Assembly: GCA_963650165.1 (NCBI GenBank) | Contig: CAVJKX010000003.1 | Location: forward strand, 62,001-126,000 | Length of the DNA: 64,000 nucleotides | Source: F23-B02 sp963650165 | GTDB taxonomy: Bacteria > Bacillota > Clostridia > Oscillospirales > Oscillospiraceae | Direction: 5' to 3' | Part shown: piece after piece, positions 31,620 through 40,745 of the stretch | Position numbering within the stretch: position 1 is the first letter of the stretch | Layout of the letters: each line of letters begins with the position of its first letter | Notes under the pieces: generated by a model | What the model was told of the DNA's origin: nothing | Seen by the model: only the letters and a program-made list of their open reading frames with translations | Databases searched by the model: none | Program-made: the position numbers and the translations under genes

Positions 31620-32960
31620 ATGGCACTTGGTGGCGGTCTGTGGACTGTTCAAAATAAGGTACTACCGGGTACATACATCAATTTCGCCAGTACCGCGAAA
31701 GCGTCGGCTGCACTGTCCGACAGGGGCTATGTGGCTATGCCGCTTGTGCTGGACTGGGGTGTTGACAGCAAGGTTTTCACTGTTACAAGCGCTGACTTTC
31801 AGAAAGATTGCCTGAAGCTGTTCGGTCACAACTATAACGACGATGAAATGCTGCCGCTGCGTGAGCTGTTCATGAACGCGCAGACGCTGTATGCGTATCG
31901 TCTTAACGGCGGCGGTGCAAAGGCAGCTAACACGTTCTGCACGGCAAAGTACACCGGCACTGCCGGTAACAAGCTGTACGTCGTTATCGAGGCGAACGCT
32001 GACGATACCAGTATGTTCGACGTAAGCCTGTACTACGATACTATGCTGCTTGATATGCAGACTGTAGCGTCGGCGGTATCGCTGAAAGACAACGACTTTG
32101 TTACATGGAAAACTACCGCAACGCTTGAAGAAACGTCGAAAACCGCGCTTATCGGCGGCACTAACGGCACTGCAAACGCTGCGGCACATCAGGCGGCGCT
32201 TGATAAGTTTGAAAGCTACAGCTTCAACACGCTAGGCTGTCCGACCGATGACAGCACTACCGCAAAGCTGTACATGAATTACACAAAGCGCATGCGCGAT
32301 GAAGTCGGCGCAAAGTTTCAGACGGTTATCTTCAATCTGCCCACTAACGCAAAGATAGCGGACTATGAAGGCATCATCGAAGTCGCAAGCAAAGCGACCG
32401 ATTACCCGTCAAACGTTACCGGTATCGGCCAGTATGCGCTTGTTTACTGGGTCACCGGCGCGTCTGCCGGATGCGTTGTAAACAAATCCAACACCAACAA
32501 AAAATACGACGGCGAGCTGTCTATTGACGTTGACAAGACACAGGCTGATCTTGCAGCGGCTATCGAAACTGGCCGTTTTATTATGCACAACGTTAACGGA
32601 GATGTTCGCGTGCTGGAGGATATCAATTCTCTTACTACCACGTCAGACACAAAGGGTGATATTTTCAAGAACAACCAGACTATCAGGGTATGCGATCAGA
32701 TAGCCAATGATGCAGCAGTTCTGTTTAACACACGCTATCTCGGTGTTGTCGCTAACGACGCGGCAGGCCGAATTTCGCTGTGGAATGATATCTGCAAGCT
32801 GCATCAAGAGCTTGAAAGCATACGAGCCATCGAAAACTTTGAACCCGATAACGTAACTGTGGAGCAGGGCGATACAAAGAGCTCCGTTCTGTGCACGGTC
32901 AAAGAGCTGAACATTATCAATGCGATGGAGAAGCTTTATATGTCCGTCGTGATCATGTAA
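31620..32960 (+). CDS. tail sheath protein (XkdK-like)
   Basis: 446 aa. FASTAKASAALSDRGYVAMP at the N-terminus, GTNGTANAAAHQAALDKFES in the middle and the C-terminal INAMEKLYMSVVIM are the sheath pattern. This shows that the particle has a contractile tail. Confidence 0.92.
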   Translation: MALGGGLWTVQNKVLPGTYINFASTAKASAALSDRGYVAMPLVLDWGVDSKVFTVTSADFQKDCLKLFGHNYNDDEMLPLRELFMNAQTLYAYRLNGGGAKAANTFCTAKYTGTAGNKLYVVIEANADDTSMFDVSLYYDTMLLDMQTVASAVSLKDNDFVTWKTTATLEETSKTALIGGTNGTANAAAHQAALDKFESYSFNTLGCPTDDSTTAKLYMNYTKRMRDEVGAKFQTVIFNLPTNAKIADYEGIIEVASKATDYPSNVTGIGQYALVYWVTGASAGCVVNKSNTNKKYDGELSIDVDKTQADLAAAIETGRFIMHNVNGDVRVLEDINSLTTTSDTKGDIFKNNQTIRVCDQIANDAAVLFNTRYLGVVANDAAGRISLWNDICKLHQELESIRAIENFEPDNVTVEQGDTKSSVLCTVKELNIINAMEKLYMSVVIM

Positions 32961-32975
32961 GAAAGGGGATAAATT

Positions 32976-33452
32976 ATGGACGGTATTCATATGGACGCGC
33001 TCGACGCGATAGCCGGTGCACAGGCCGAGGCTTTTATCACGCTTGCCGATGGCAACAGATACCGAATGATAAACTTCGTGTCTTTTGAGGCAAGCGCGGA
33101 AATAAATCTTGTTGAAGTTCCCATTCTCGGCAGGTCCGGCAAGGGCAATAAGCCCACAGGCTGGACGGGCAGCTGGTCGGGCAACGCGCAGTATAACCAG
33201 TCGATCTTCAGAGAAATGATGCTTGAGTATAAACGCACCGGCAAGCTGCCGCGCTTTGATATCCAGGTAACTAACGAAGATCCCACAGCGTCGAACGGCA
33301 GACAGACGATCATTCTGAAAGACTGCTACTTCAAGGGCGGCACACTTGCCAAGTTCGATGCCGATGCCGAGACGCTCGACGAGGATATCGAAGGTACGTT
33401 CGATGATTGGGAGATGCCCGAAAAATTCAATCTGCTTAACGGCATGCAGTAA
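32976..33452 (+). CDS. tail tube protein (XkdM-like)
   Basis: 158 aa beta-rich protein. LVEVPILGRSGKGNKPTGWT, GSWSGNAQYN and PRFDIQVTNEDPTAS are typical of XkdM-type tube proteins. Directly after the sheath, as expected. Confidence 0.88.
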   Translation: MDGIHMDALDAIAGAQAEAFITLADGNRYRMINFVSFEASAEINLVEVPILGRSGKGNKPTGWTGSWSGNAQYNQSIFREMMLEYKRTGKLPRFDIQVTNEDPTASNGRQTIILKDCYFKGGTLAKFDADAETLDEDIEGTFDDWEMPEKFNLLNGMQ

Positions 33453-33466
33453 AGAAAGGATAACAT

Positions 33467-33898
33467 ATGGCTAATTCGCTTTCCGCGTTTTTTGCTGAAA
33501 ACGCAAAGAAAATAGATAACATAAAGTACGCCGTTTCTGACCGATTTGTGGGCGAAAACGGCGATGCTATTGAATGGGAAGTAAAGTGTATCACGGCAGC
33601 AGAAAACGCGGAACTGCGTAAAACGTGTATGCGCACCGTTCCCGTTCGTGGTGGCCGCAAGGGTCAGACCACACAGGAATTTGACAGCGCGGCGTATACC
33701 GCAAAGCTGGCCGCACGCTGTACCGTGTTCCCGAACCTGAATGACGGTGATTTGCAGCAGTCATATCATGTTAACGGCGCTGATAATCTTATCGTTGCCA
33801 TGCTGACTCCCGCCGAATTTGACGATTATACTGTTAAGGTAATGGAGCACTGCGGTTTTGAAACCGGCGATGAACTGGTTGAAGAAGCAAAAAACTAA
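33467..33898 (+). CDS. tail assembly chaperone (XkdN-like), zero-frame product
   Basis: 143 aa. VGENGDAIEWEVKCITAAEN and GHCGFETG-like ending fit XkdN. The last sense codons are GCA AAA AAC before TAA, which forms a canonical -1 slippery heptamer. Thus a second, longer product is expected. Confidence 0.85.
   Translation: MANSLSAFFAENAKKIDNIKYAVSDRFVGENGDAIEWEVKCITAAENAELRKTCMRTVPVRGGRKGQTTQEFDSAAYTAKLAARCTVFPNLNDGDLQQSYHVNGADNLIVAMLTPAEFDDYTVKVMEHCGFETGDELVEEAKN
33889..33895 (+). other. programmed -1 ribosomal frameshift site A AAA AAC
   Basis: The heptamer lies in the right phase at the final two sense codons of the chaperone gene, immediately before its stop. After slippage the frame reads on from 33895 for 59 codons. 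Equivalent G/GT-type shifts occur in many tail chaperone genes. Confidence 0.8.
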
Positions 33899-34071
33899 TC
33901 AATGAAGGTGACCCCGAAGCGAACTATGCTTATTATTGCCTTCACAAGTTCCATTGGGCACCGCATATTTTTCTTGAGCTGCCGCCGCAGGAACAGGCAT
34001 TCATTATTGCAGCGATCGATTGCAAGATTGAGCAGGAAAGAAAAGAGGCGGCAAAAATAAAGAAAAAATAA
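33895..34071 (+). CDS. frameshift extension of the tail assembly chaperone (XkdN')
   Basis: Open -1 frame beginning LINEGDPEANYAYYCLHKFH and containing PPQEQAFIIAAIDCKIEQE with a lysine-rich end. It has no start codon or ribosome site of its own, which supports translation only as a fusion. It ends 55 bases before the tape measure start, the classic position for the GT-like long form. Confidence 0.78.
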   Translation, partial: LINEGDPEANYAYYCLHKFHWAPHIFLELPPQEQAFIIAAIDCKIEQERKEAAKIKKK

Positions 34072-34125
34072 GCGCTGAGGTAAATGGGGTCTGCTTCGGC
34101 GCTTCCGTTAAAAAGGGGGGCGTTT

Positions 34126-36027
34126 ATGGCCACTATTAAAACAGTATTATCGATACAGGACGCTATGACAAAGCCCCTGCGCAGCATAAACAGGGCAATG
34201 AACCTTGTTATCAGCAGCATGGAACAGATGCAGAAAGCAACGCGCAACTCTGTTGATACAAAAGCGTTGAAAGCTGCACGTGACGAACTGGCGAAAATGG
34301 GCGCTGCTATCGTTGATATTGAAGAAAAAACCGAAAAAGCCGGTAATGTTGCCGATAAAACAGCGTCAAAATTCAAAAATATCATAACGGCTGTCGGCGG
34401 CATTGCGACTGTGAAAAAGGCTATTGAAATGTCCGATAACCTTACACAGGCGCAAGGCCGAATGAAGATGCTTACCGGCAGCGACGTGGCGGCAAGTCAG
34501 ATGAATGACGCAATTTATTCAATGGCTAACCGTTCACGCGCCGGATATTTGGACACTGCAAACTTTGTTACCAACATGGGCACAAACGCCGGTATAGGCG
34601 CAAAGGGCGCGTTTGCTAATGCTGACGAATTGCTGCGGTTTTCCGAATCGATCAACAAACTGTTCGTTATCAGCAACACGTCAGCGGAAGGTCAAAAGGC
34701 AGCAACTTTACAGTTGACACAGGCTATGTCATCCGGCGTTTTACGCGGCGAGGAATTAAACAGCGTATTTGAGCAAGCGCCGCAGATAATCCAAACCGTA
34801 GCAGACTATCTTGATGTTCCGTTAGGCAAAATTCGCAGTATGGCGGCAGACGGGCAAATAACCGCTGATGTTGTCAAAAATGCGATGCTGGCAAGCGCGA
34901 ATGAAATAGATAAAGAATTCAGCGCAATGCCATATACATGGGCGCAGATATGGACGGTCGCGTCAAACGTTATATTGCGTGTGCTGACACCGATATTTAA
35001 GCTTATCAGCGCAATAGCACAGTTTGTAGCTAATAACTGGTCTATTATCGTGCCGATTGTATTAGGCATCGCGGCTGCGGTCGGTGTGTGGCTGATAGCA
35101 ACAAAGGGCGCGGCAATGTGGACAGCTACAGTTACCACCGCAACAAAGGCGTGGGCAGCTGCACAGGCTGTGTTAAATGCCGTGCTGGCACTTAACCCGG
35201 TGGCGCTTATCATCATCAGCATTATAGCACTGATTGCGCTGATAGGGGCTGGTATCGGAATAATCAACCGCGTTAAAGGTACGTCCATTTCTGCTGTCGG
35301 CGTTATATGCGGCGGAATAAATGTTGCTGTAGCTGCTGTTAAAAATGCCGAGTTAATGGCTGCTAATGTCGCATTAGGAATAGCAAGCGCGTTTCTTGCG
35401 TGTGTATATAACATTGTCGCAGCATTCAATAACGCTATAGCTGGGGTAAAAGCGCTGTTTTGGGATTTGCTATCGACAGTTATGGATGTTGTAAGCCAAA
35501 TAGCCAGCGCTTTAAACAAATTGCCGTTTGTGAGTATAGATGTTGATGGGCTGACAAGCAAGGCAAGCGCTTACGCAAAAAACGCAGAAGATGCGAGAAA
35601 CAGCAAAGCGGAGTATAAAAGCGTTGTGGATGCTTTTAAAACCGGCTTTGGAACATTTGACGCTTTTAGTTCAGGCTGGGCAAGCGACGCATACAAATCC
35701 GGCTATGACTTCGGCGAAGGTATTTCAAACAAGATAAGCGGCTTAGGTGACCTGTTAGGCCAGACGGCTGCCAACACTGAATCCACCGCTGAAAGCACAG
35801 GCAGCGCGGCATCCGCGCTAAAGACTACCAGTGAAGATCTGAAGTATCTGCGCGATCTCGCAGAGCAGGAGGCAATCAACCGTTTCACAACGGCAGAAGT
35901 AAAGATCGACATGACGGGTATGACAAACAGAATATCGTCTGACATGGACTTAGATGGCGTTCTGCGTGCCCTGACTGACGGCTTTGCCGAATCCCTGACC
36001 GTCGCAGCAGAGGGGGTACACGCATAA
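34126..36027 (+). CDS. tail tape measure protein
   Basis: 633 aa. The N-terminal region (SIQDAMTKPLRSINRAMNLV, QLTQAMSSGVLRGEELNSVF) is a lambda-type tape measure block. Hydrophobic segments near 300-410 (IVPIVLGIAAAVGVWLIATK, LIIISIIALIALIGAGIGII) would insert in the membrane. The start is ATG at 34126 behind AAAGGGGGG. Its length would set a fairly short tail. Confidence 0.9.
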   Translation: MATIKTVLSIQDAMTKPLRSINRAMNLVISSMEQMQKATRNSVDTKALKAARDELAKMGAAIVDIEEKTEKAGNVADKTASKFKNIITAVGGIATVKKAIEMSDNLTQAQGRMKMLTGSDVAASQMNDAIYSMANRSRAGYLDTANFVTNMGTNAGIGAKGAFANADELLRFSESINKLFVISNTSAEGQKAATLQLTQAMSSGVLRGEELNSVFEQAPQIIQTVADYLDVPLGKIRSMAADGQITADVVKNAMLASANEIDKEFSAMPYTWAQIWTVASNVILRVLTPIFKLISAIAQFVANNWSIIVPIVLGIAAAVGVWLIATKGAAMWTATVTTATKAWAAAQAVLNAVLALNPVALIIISIIALIALIGAGIGIINRVKGTSISAVGVICGGINVAVAAVKNAELMAANVALGIASAFLACVYNIVAAFNNAIAGVKALFWDLLSTVMDVVSQIASALNKLPFVSIDVDGLTSKASAYAKNAEDARNSKAEYKSVVDAFKTGFGTFDAFSSGWASDAYKSGYDFGEGISNKISGLGDLLGQTAANTESTAESTGSAASALKTTSEDLKYLRDLAEQEAINRFTTAEVKIDMTGMTNRISSDMDLDGVLRALTDGFAESLTVAAEGVHA

Positions 36028-36686
36028 TGTATAGTTTCTTTTTCGATGATATGCAGTTGCCTGTTACCCCGTCGAAACTGTCCGTTAAGATAAAGGGCAG
36101 CAACAAAACGCTGACATTGGTGAACGAGGGAGATATCAATTTCCTTCGTTCGCCCGGTTTGACTGAAATCAGCTTTGAAATGCTGCTGCCGATGCTGGAA
36201 CAGTATTCATTCGCAGCGGAATATCGCCAGCCTGATTACTATTTAGGTATCCTTGAAAGCTATATGACGGAAAAGAAGCCGTTCCGTTTCATCGTAAGCC
36301 GCGTATCGCCGTCAGGTGACAAGCTTTACGATACGAACATGAAAGTAAGCCTTGAAGATTACACGGTGTCAGAGGACGCTACAGACGGCTTTGACGTATC
36401 GGTAAGTGTGAACCTGAAACAGTATATCGACTATGCAACGAAGATAGTGACGGTTACGAAGCTCGATAACAGCAGCAAATCAACGCTGAAAATCGAAACG
36501 CCGCGCGAGGCATCGAACGCGCCGACCGCAAAGACCTACACCGTCAAAAGCGGCGATTGCCTGTGGACTATCGCAAAGAAATACTACGGCAACGGCGCAC
36601 AGTATACGAAGATTTACAATGCCAACAAGGACAAGATCAGCAATCCCAATCTGATCTACGTAGGGCAGGTGTTGACCATCCCGTGA
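36027..36686 (+). CDS. LysM-containing tail protein (XkdP-like)
   Basis: 219 aa. The body matches XkdP (LPVTPSKLSVKIKGSNKTL, VNEGDINFLRSPGL), and the C-terminal 50 residues form a LysM domain (YTVKSGDCLWTIAKKYYGNG). It bridges tube and baseplate hub. Confidence 0.88.
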   Translation: MYSFFFDDMQLPVTPSKLSVKIKGSNKTLTLVNEGDINFLRSPGLTEISFEMLLPMLEQYSFAAEYRQPDYYLGILESYMTEKKPFRFIVSRVSPSGDKLYDTNMKVSLEDYTVSEDATDGFDVSVSVNLKQYIDYATKIVTVTKLDNSSKSTLKIETPREASNAPTAKTYTVKSGDCLWTIAKKYYGNGAQYTKIYNANKDKISNPNLIYVGQVLTIP

Positions 36687-37648
36687 AAGTCGACATACTG
36701 ATACAGCGTGACAGCACCATCTATTACCCCATCGTTGCCGAAGACGTAAAGCTGACGTGGGAACGCAAGGGAACGCCCGGCAAGCTGACATTTTCCGTTG
36801 TAAAGGACGATGTGATATCTTTTGCCGAAGGTAACCCGGTAAAACTGTCCATCGACGGCGTTGATTTGTTCTATGGCTTTGTGTTCAAAAAAAGCCGTTC
36901 GGGCACGTCGCCGAATGTGATCGAGGTTACCGCATACGATCAGCTGCGGTATTTCAAGAATAAAGATACCTACGTTTATTCAAACAAAAAGGCGAACGAA
37001 GTAATCCGCATGATAGCCGATGACTTCAACCTGAAAGTCGGAACGCTTGAAGATACGGGGTATGTTATCGGTTCGCGCACCGAAGACGACAGTACGCTGT
37101 TTGATATCGTGCAAAACGCGCTTGACGAAACGCTACAGTCAAAGACAAAGCTGTATGTGCTGTACGACGATGTTGGCAAGCTGACGCTTAAAAACATCGA
37201 AAGCATGAAGCTTGATCTGCTGATAGATGCCGATACCATCGGCGACTATTCGTATACTACATCGATTGACGATCAGACATACAACCAAATCAAGATAACG
37301 TTTGAAAATCAGGACAGCGGCAAGCGGGAAGTGTTCATTGCAAAGGACAGCGCGAACATAAACAAGTGGGGTCTGCTGCAATGCACCGACAGCGTCGAAT
37401 TATCCACATCAGGCGCGGCAAAGGCCGAAGCGCTGCTAAAGCTTTATAATTCGCTGACGCGCACCCTGTCGATATCCAATGCTTTGGGTGATATCCGCGT
37501 CCGCGCGGGTTCAAGCGTCATTGTCAAACTGGGGCTTGGTGATATCAACATACAAAGCTATCTTATGGTCGAAAGCGTGACGCACAACTTTACGAACGGT
37601 CAACACCTGATGGATCTGAAACTGCGAGGTGGTCAATTTGTCAGCTGA
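36683..37648 (+). CDS. baseplate hub protein (XkdQ/gpD-like)
   Basis: 321 aa from GTG at 36683, overlapping the XkdP stop. VEVTAYDQLRYFKNKDTYVY-like region, EVIRMIADDFNLKVG, and YNQIKITFENQDSGKREVF identify the XkdQ late-control-D family. Confidence 0.88.
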   Translation: MKVDILIQRDSTIYYPIVAEDVKLTWERKGTPGKLTFSVVKDDVISFAEGNPVKLSIDGVDLFYGFVFKKSRSGTSPNVIEVTAYDQLRYFKNKDTYVYSNKKANEVIRMIADDFNLKVGTLEDTGYVIGSRTEDDSTLFDIVQNALDETLQSKTKLYVLYDDVGKLTLKNIESMKLDLLIDADTIGDYSYTTSIDDQTYNQIKITFENQDSGKREVFIAKDSANINKWGLLQCTDSVELSTSGAAKAEALLKLYNSLTRTLSISNALGDIRVRAGSSVIVKLGLGDINIQSYLMVESVTHNFTNGQHLMDLKLRGGQFVS

Positions 37649-37970
37649 TTTTGCACCATTTCTGAACGACGTAAAACGAGCGGCGGTGGATGCCGTGAAA
37701 GCGTCAAAGCCGTTTGCGTTCGTGCTGGGCACTGTGAACAGCGTATCGCCGCTTAAAGTGCAGATAGATCAAAAGCTTGAATTGACGGCGGCACAACTGA
37801 TATTAACAAACGCCGTGCGCGATCATTCGGTGTATATCACGCCGGAGGGCGGCGAAAAGAAAAAATACAAGCTGCATTACGGCTTGAAAACGGGCGAACG
37901 CGTCATACTGCTGCGCGCCGACGGCGGGCAGAAATTCATTATTTTAGACAGGGTGGTGGCACCGACATGA
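37638..37970 (+). CDS. DUF2577-type baseplate protein (XkdR-like position)
   Basis: 110 aa small OB-like protein: FAFVLGTVNSVSPLKVQIDQ, then LKTGERVILLRADGGQKFII. The likely start is TTG at 37638 because GAGGTGG lies 5 bases upstream; GTG at 37629 is the alternative but has no ribosome site. Confidence 0.75.
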   Translation: MSADFAPFLNDVKRAAVDAVKASKPFAFVLGTVNSVSPLKVQIDQKLELTAAQLILTNAVRDHSVYITPEGGEKKKYKLHYGLKTGERVILLRADGGQKFIILDRVVAPT

Positions 37971-38365
37971 TACCCGTTGTTGACGATGAACTGTTGACAC
38001 TGGAAGACGAAACGCAGCCGTCGATGACCTACGCGCTTGATGCCGAGAACGGGCGAATACGCGGCAAAGTGGACGGCATCGAAGCGGTGAAACAGGCCGT
38101 GTATTTGGCATTAAGCACCGAGCGTTTCGCGCACCTGATTTATTCATGGAACTACGGCGCGGAGCTTGACGGCTTTATAGGTCAGCCGAAAGAATACGTC
38201 TTATCGGAAATCAAACGCCGCATAAGCGACGCGCTGCTACAGGATGACCGCATAACGGCGGTTGATGATTTTAAATTTCAAACAATAAAGAACGCTGTGC
38301 ATGTGACATTTACCGTGCATAGCGTTTTTGGCGAAACGGAGGTGACTACGGATGTACGAAGATAA
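37967..38365 (+). CDS. baseplate wedge protein (XkdS/DUF2634, gp25-like)
   Basis: 132 aa. TYALDAENGRIRGKVDGIEA and IYSWNYGAELDGFIGQPKEY are diagnostic of XkdS. Four-base overlap with the previous gene. Confidence 0.87.
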   Translation: MIPVVDDELLTLEDETQPSMTYALDAENGRIRGKVDGIEAVKQAVYLALSTERFAHLIYSWNYGAELDGFIGQPKEYVLSEIKRRISDALLQDDRITAVDDFKFQTIKNAVHVTFTVHSVFGETEVTTDVRR

Positions 38366-39416
38366 AACCTATGAAGCGATATTGCAAGAGAAGCTTGCGC
38401 GTGTAGCGTCGTATTTGGACAAACGCGAGGGGTCTATCATCTACGATGCCCTTGCGCCGAATTCGCTTGAAAGCGCAATGCTGTATATCGCGCTGGATAG
38501 CGTTCTGAACGAAACATTTGCCGATACCGCGAGCCGCGAATACCTGATAAAGCGCTGCGCGGAACGCGGAATATCACCGCTTCCGGCGACTTACTCGGTC
38601 GGCGTGGGTGTGTTCAACATGAACGTGCCTATCGGTGCGCGTTTCAGCTGCGATAAATACAACTGGGCTGTTACCGAAAAAATCGAGGATAACAAATTCT
38701 ATCTTACCTGCGAAACGGCAGGCGCAGACCCCGATAACTATTTAGGTCAGCTGATACCCATCGGCTACATCGACGGCCTGACGGCGGCAGCGCTGACAAG
38801 CATCAGCATAAACGGCGAAGACGAAGAAAGCACCGATGCATTGCGCGCGCGATACCTGAACAGCTTCAGCAATCAGACATACGGCTTTAACCGAAGCCAG
38901 TACATCGACGTTACCGAAGCGCTGCCCGGTGTGGGCGGCTGTAAGCCCTACAGGGCGTGGAACGGCGCGGGAACGGTGAAGCTTGTTATCACCGACAGCA
39001 ACTATCAGCCGCCGTCTACGGCGCTTGTAAGCACGGTGCAGACCACCATTGATCCCACGCAGAACAGCGGCGATGGCATGGGGCTTGCGCCGATTGACCA
39101 CGAAGTCACCGTTGACGGCGCTACGGGAACGACGATAAACATTTTTACCACGCTGACATTCCAAAGCGGCTGGAATTTATCCGAATGTGAACCGTACATT
39201 GAAGCGACGCTGGATAAATACTATTCCGAGCTTAACGCTACGTGGGCTAAGGAAAACAACCTGATAGTCCGCATAGCGCAGATAGAAGCGCGGTTACTTG
39301 CCGTTCCCGGTATCGCAGATATCACCGGCACAAAAATAAACGATCAGACCAGCAACTTAACGCTGGATAAAGACGCTGTAGCGGTCAGGGGGCTTTTCAG
39401 CAATGCGCAACTTTAA
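38352..39416 (+). CDS. baseplate J-like protein (XkdT)
   Basis: 354 aa. KREGSIIYDALAPNSLESAM at the N-terminus, the YGFNRSQYIDVTEALPGVGG core and NPDDQTSNLTL-like end are the baseplate J pattern. It overlaps XkdS by 14 bp and XkdU by 14 bp. Confidence 0.92.
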   Translation: MYEDKTYEAILQEKLARVASYLDKREGSIIYDALAPNSLESAMLYIALDSVLNETFADTASREYLIKRCAERGISPLPATYSVGVGVFNMNVPIGARFSCDKYNWAVTEKIEDNKFYLTCETAGADPDNYLGQLIPIGYIDGLTAAALTSISINGEDEESTDALRARYLNSFSNQTYGFNRSQYIDVTEALPGVGGCKPYRAWNGAGTVKLVITDSNYQPPSTALVSTVQTTIDPTQNSGDGMGLAPIDHEVTVDGATGTTINIFTTLTFQSGWNLSECEPYIEATLDKYYSELNATWAKENNLIVRIAQIEARLLAVPGIADITGTKINDQTSNLTLDKDAVAVRGLFSNAQL

Positions 39417-39966
39417 TGATCTACGCACTATCGATCTGAAAGAATATCTGCCCGGCGTTTTGAAAGACGTTGCGGAGATGCGCACCGTCATGGACACGGA
39501 AACGCCGGAGATACAAGCCCTATGGGATGCCGCCGAAGCGTGCATGAATGATCAGTTTATCCAAACGGCGACCGAAAACGGCATAGCGCGGCGTGAAAGC
39601 ATACTGGGCATATCGCCGTATGCGTCCGACACGCTGGATGACCGGCGTTTTCGACTGCAAAGCCTGTACACCGAAAACGTGCCTTACACGCGGCGCAGCC
39701 TGAAAAACTGGCTTGAAACGCTGTGCGGCAAGGACGGCTATGTGTTGACTATCACCACATCAAAATTCGACGTTGATGTGAAAGTCGCGCTGGGCGTAAA
39801 GAAACAGGAAAACGTCATCCGCGAGACGCTTGAACGCATGCTGCCGTATAACATGACCTTTTCCGTCGGATTGCTTTATAACATTTGGGGCAACGCGAAA
39901 GAAAAGACGTGGGGCAGCGTGAAGCAAATGACATGGCAAAATCTTAAAGAGGAGGTATCTGCCTAA
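39403..39966 (+). CDS. DUF2313/YmfQ-type baseplate protein (XkdU)
   Basis: 187 aa. YLPGVLKDVAEMRTVMDTET, ARRESILGISPYASDTLDDR and FRLQSLYTENVPYTRRSLKN identify the YmfQ family. It ends the baseplate set and is followed by fibre genes. Confidence 0.88.
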   Translation: MRNFNDLRTIDLKEYLPGVLKDVAEMRTVMDTETPEIQALWDAAEACMNDQFIQTATENGIARRESILGISPYASDTLDDRRFRLQSLYTENVPYTRRSLKNWLETLCGKDGYVLTITTSKFDVDVKVALGVKKQENVIRETLERMLPYNMTFSVGLLYNIWGNAKEKTWGSVKQMTWQNLKEEVSA

Positions 39967-40733
39967 TGGCTACATATACCACCAATTACAATCTGAAAAA
40001 ACCGGCTGACAGCGATTTTATCAATGTCGCCGATTTCAACGGCAACGCCGATATCATCGACGCGGAGCTGAAAAAGCGCCCCACTGTCGGCGATGACGGC
40101 AAGCTATCCGATGATCTGCTGCCGGATTTATCTGAAACTTACGAAGAAAAAGGCGCGGCTGCTACTGCGGTAAGCGCCCACAACACAAGTGCAAGCGCGC
40201 ATAACGACATTCGCACTACGCTTGCAAACCACACAGGCAGCACCACCATGCATGTCACTTCAAGCGAGAAAACGACATGGAATGCCAAGCAAAACGCCCT
40301 CACCTTTGACACAACGCCAAAATCGGGCAGCACAAATCCCGTTACATCAGGCGGTGTCTATACGGCACTTTCGGCAAAAGCTGCCGCATCAGCACTGTCA
40401 TCGCATACAAGTAACTCCACCATACATGTCACTTCAAGCGAGAAATCAACATGGAATGCCAAACAAGCTGCCCTCACCTTTGACACCGCTCCCACGGCAA
40501 GCAGCACAAATCCGGTCACGTCGGGCGGTGTGAAAACTGCACTTGATAAGAAGCAGGACGCGTCGACCGCTATCACTACGTCAAATATCGGCAGCCAGAC
40601 CGTCATGAACGCAAAGTATGCGTACAACGGAAACAACGACACACCGGGAGCATTTAACTTGCGCAACCAGTGCTTCGTATCGTCAGAGTCAACACCCGGG
40701 TCGAACTGCCAGATTGCATGGGTCTACGGTTAA
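39966..40733 (+). CDS. tail fibre protein with internal duplication
   Basis: 255 aa. The N-terminal YNLKKPADSDFINVADFNGN docks to the baseplate in many fibres. A segment beginning HVTSSEKTTWNAKQ is repeated 58 residues later (DNA 40251-40371 and 40425-40545). The short length suggests a fibre base joined to separate tip proteins. Confidence 0.75.
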   Translation: MATYTTNYNLKKPADSDFINVADFNGNADIIDAELKKRPTVGDDGKLSDDLLPDLSETYEEKGAAATAVSAHNTSASAHNDIRTTLANHTGSTTMHVTSSEKTTWNAKQNALTFDTTPKSGSTNPVTSGGVYTALSAKAAASALSSHTSNSTIHVTSSEKSTWNAKQAALTFDTAPTASSTNPVTSGGVKTALDKKQDASTAITTSNIGSQTVMNAKYAYNGNNDTPGAFNLRNQCFVSSESTPGSNCQIAWVYG

Positions 40734-40745
40734 GGGGGCGGCGAT

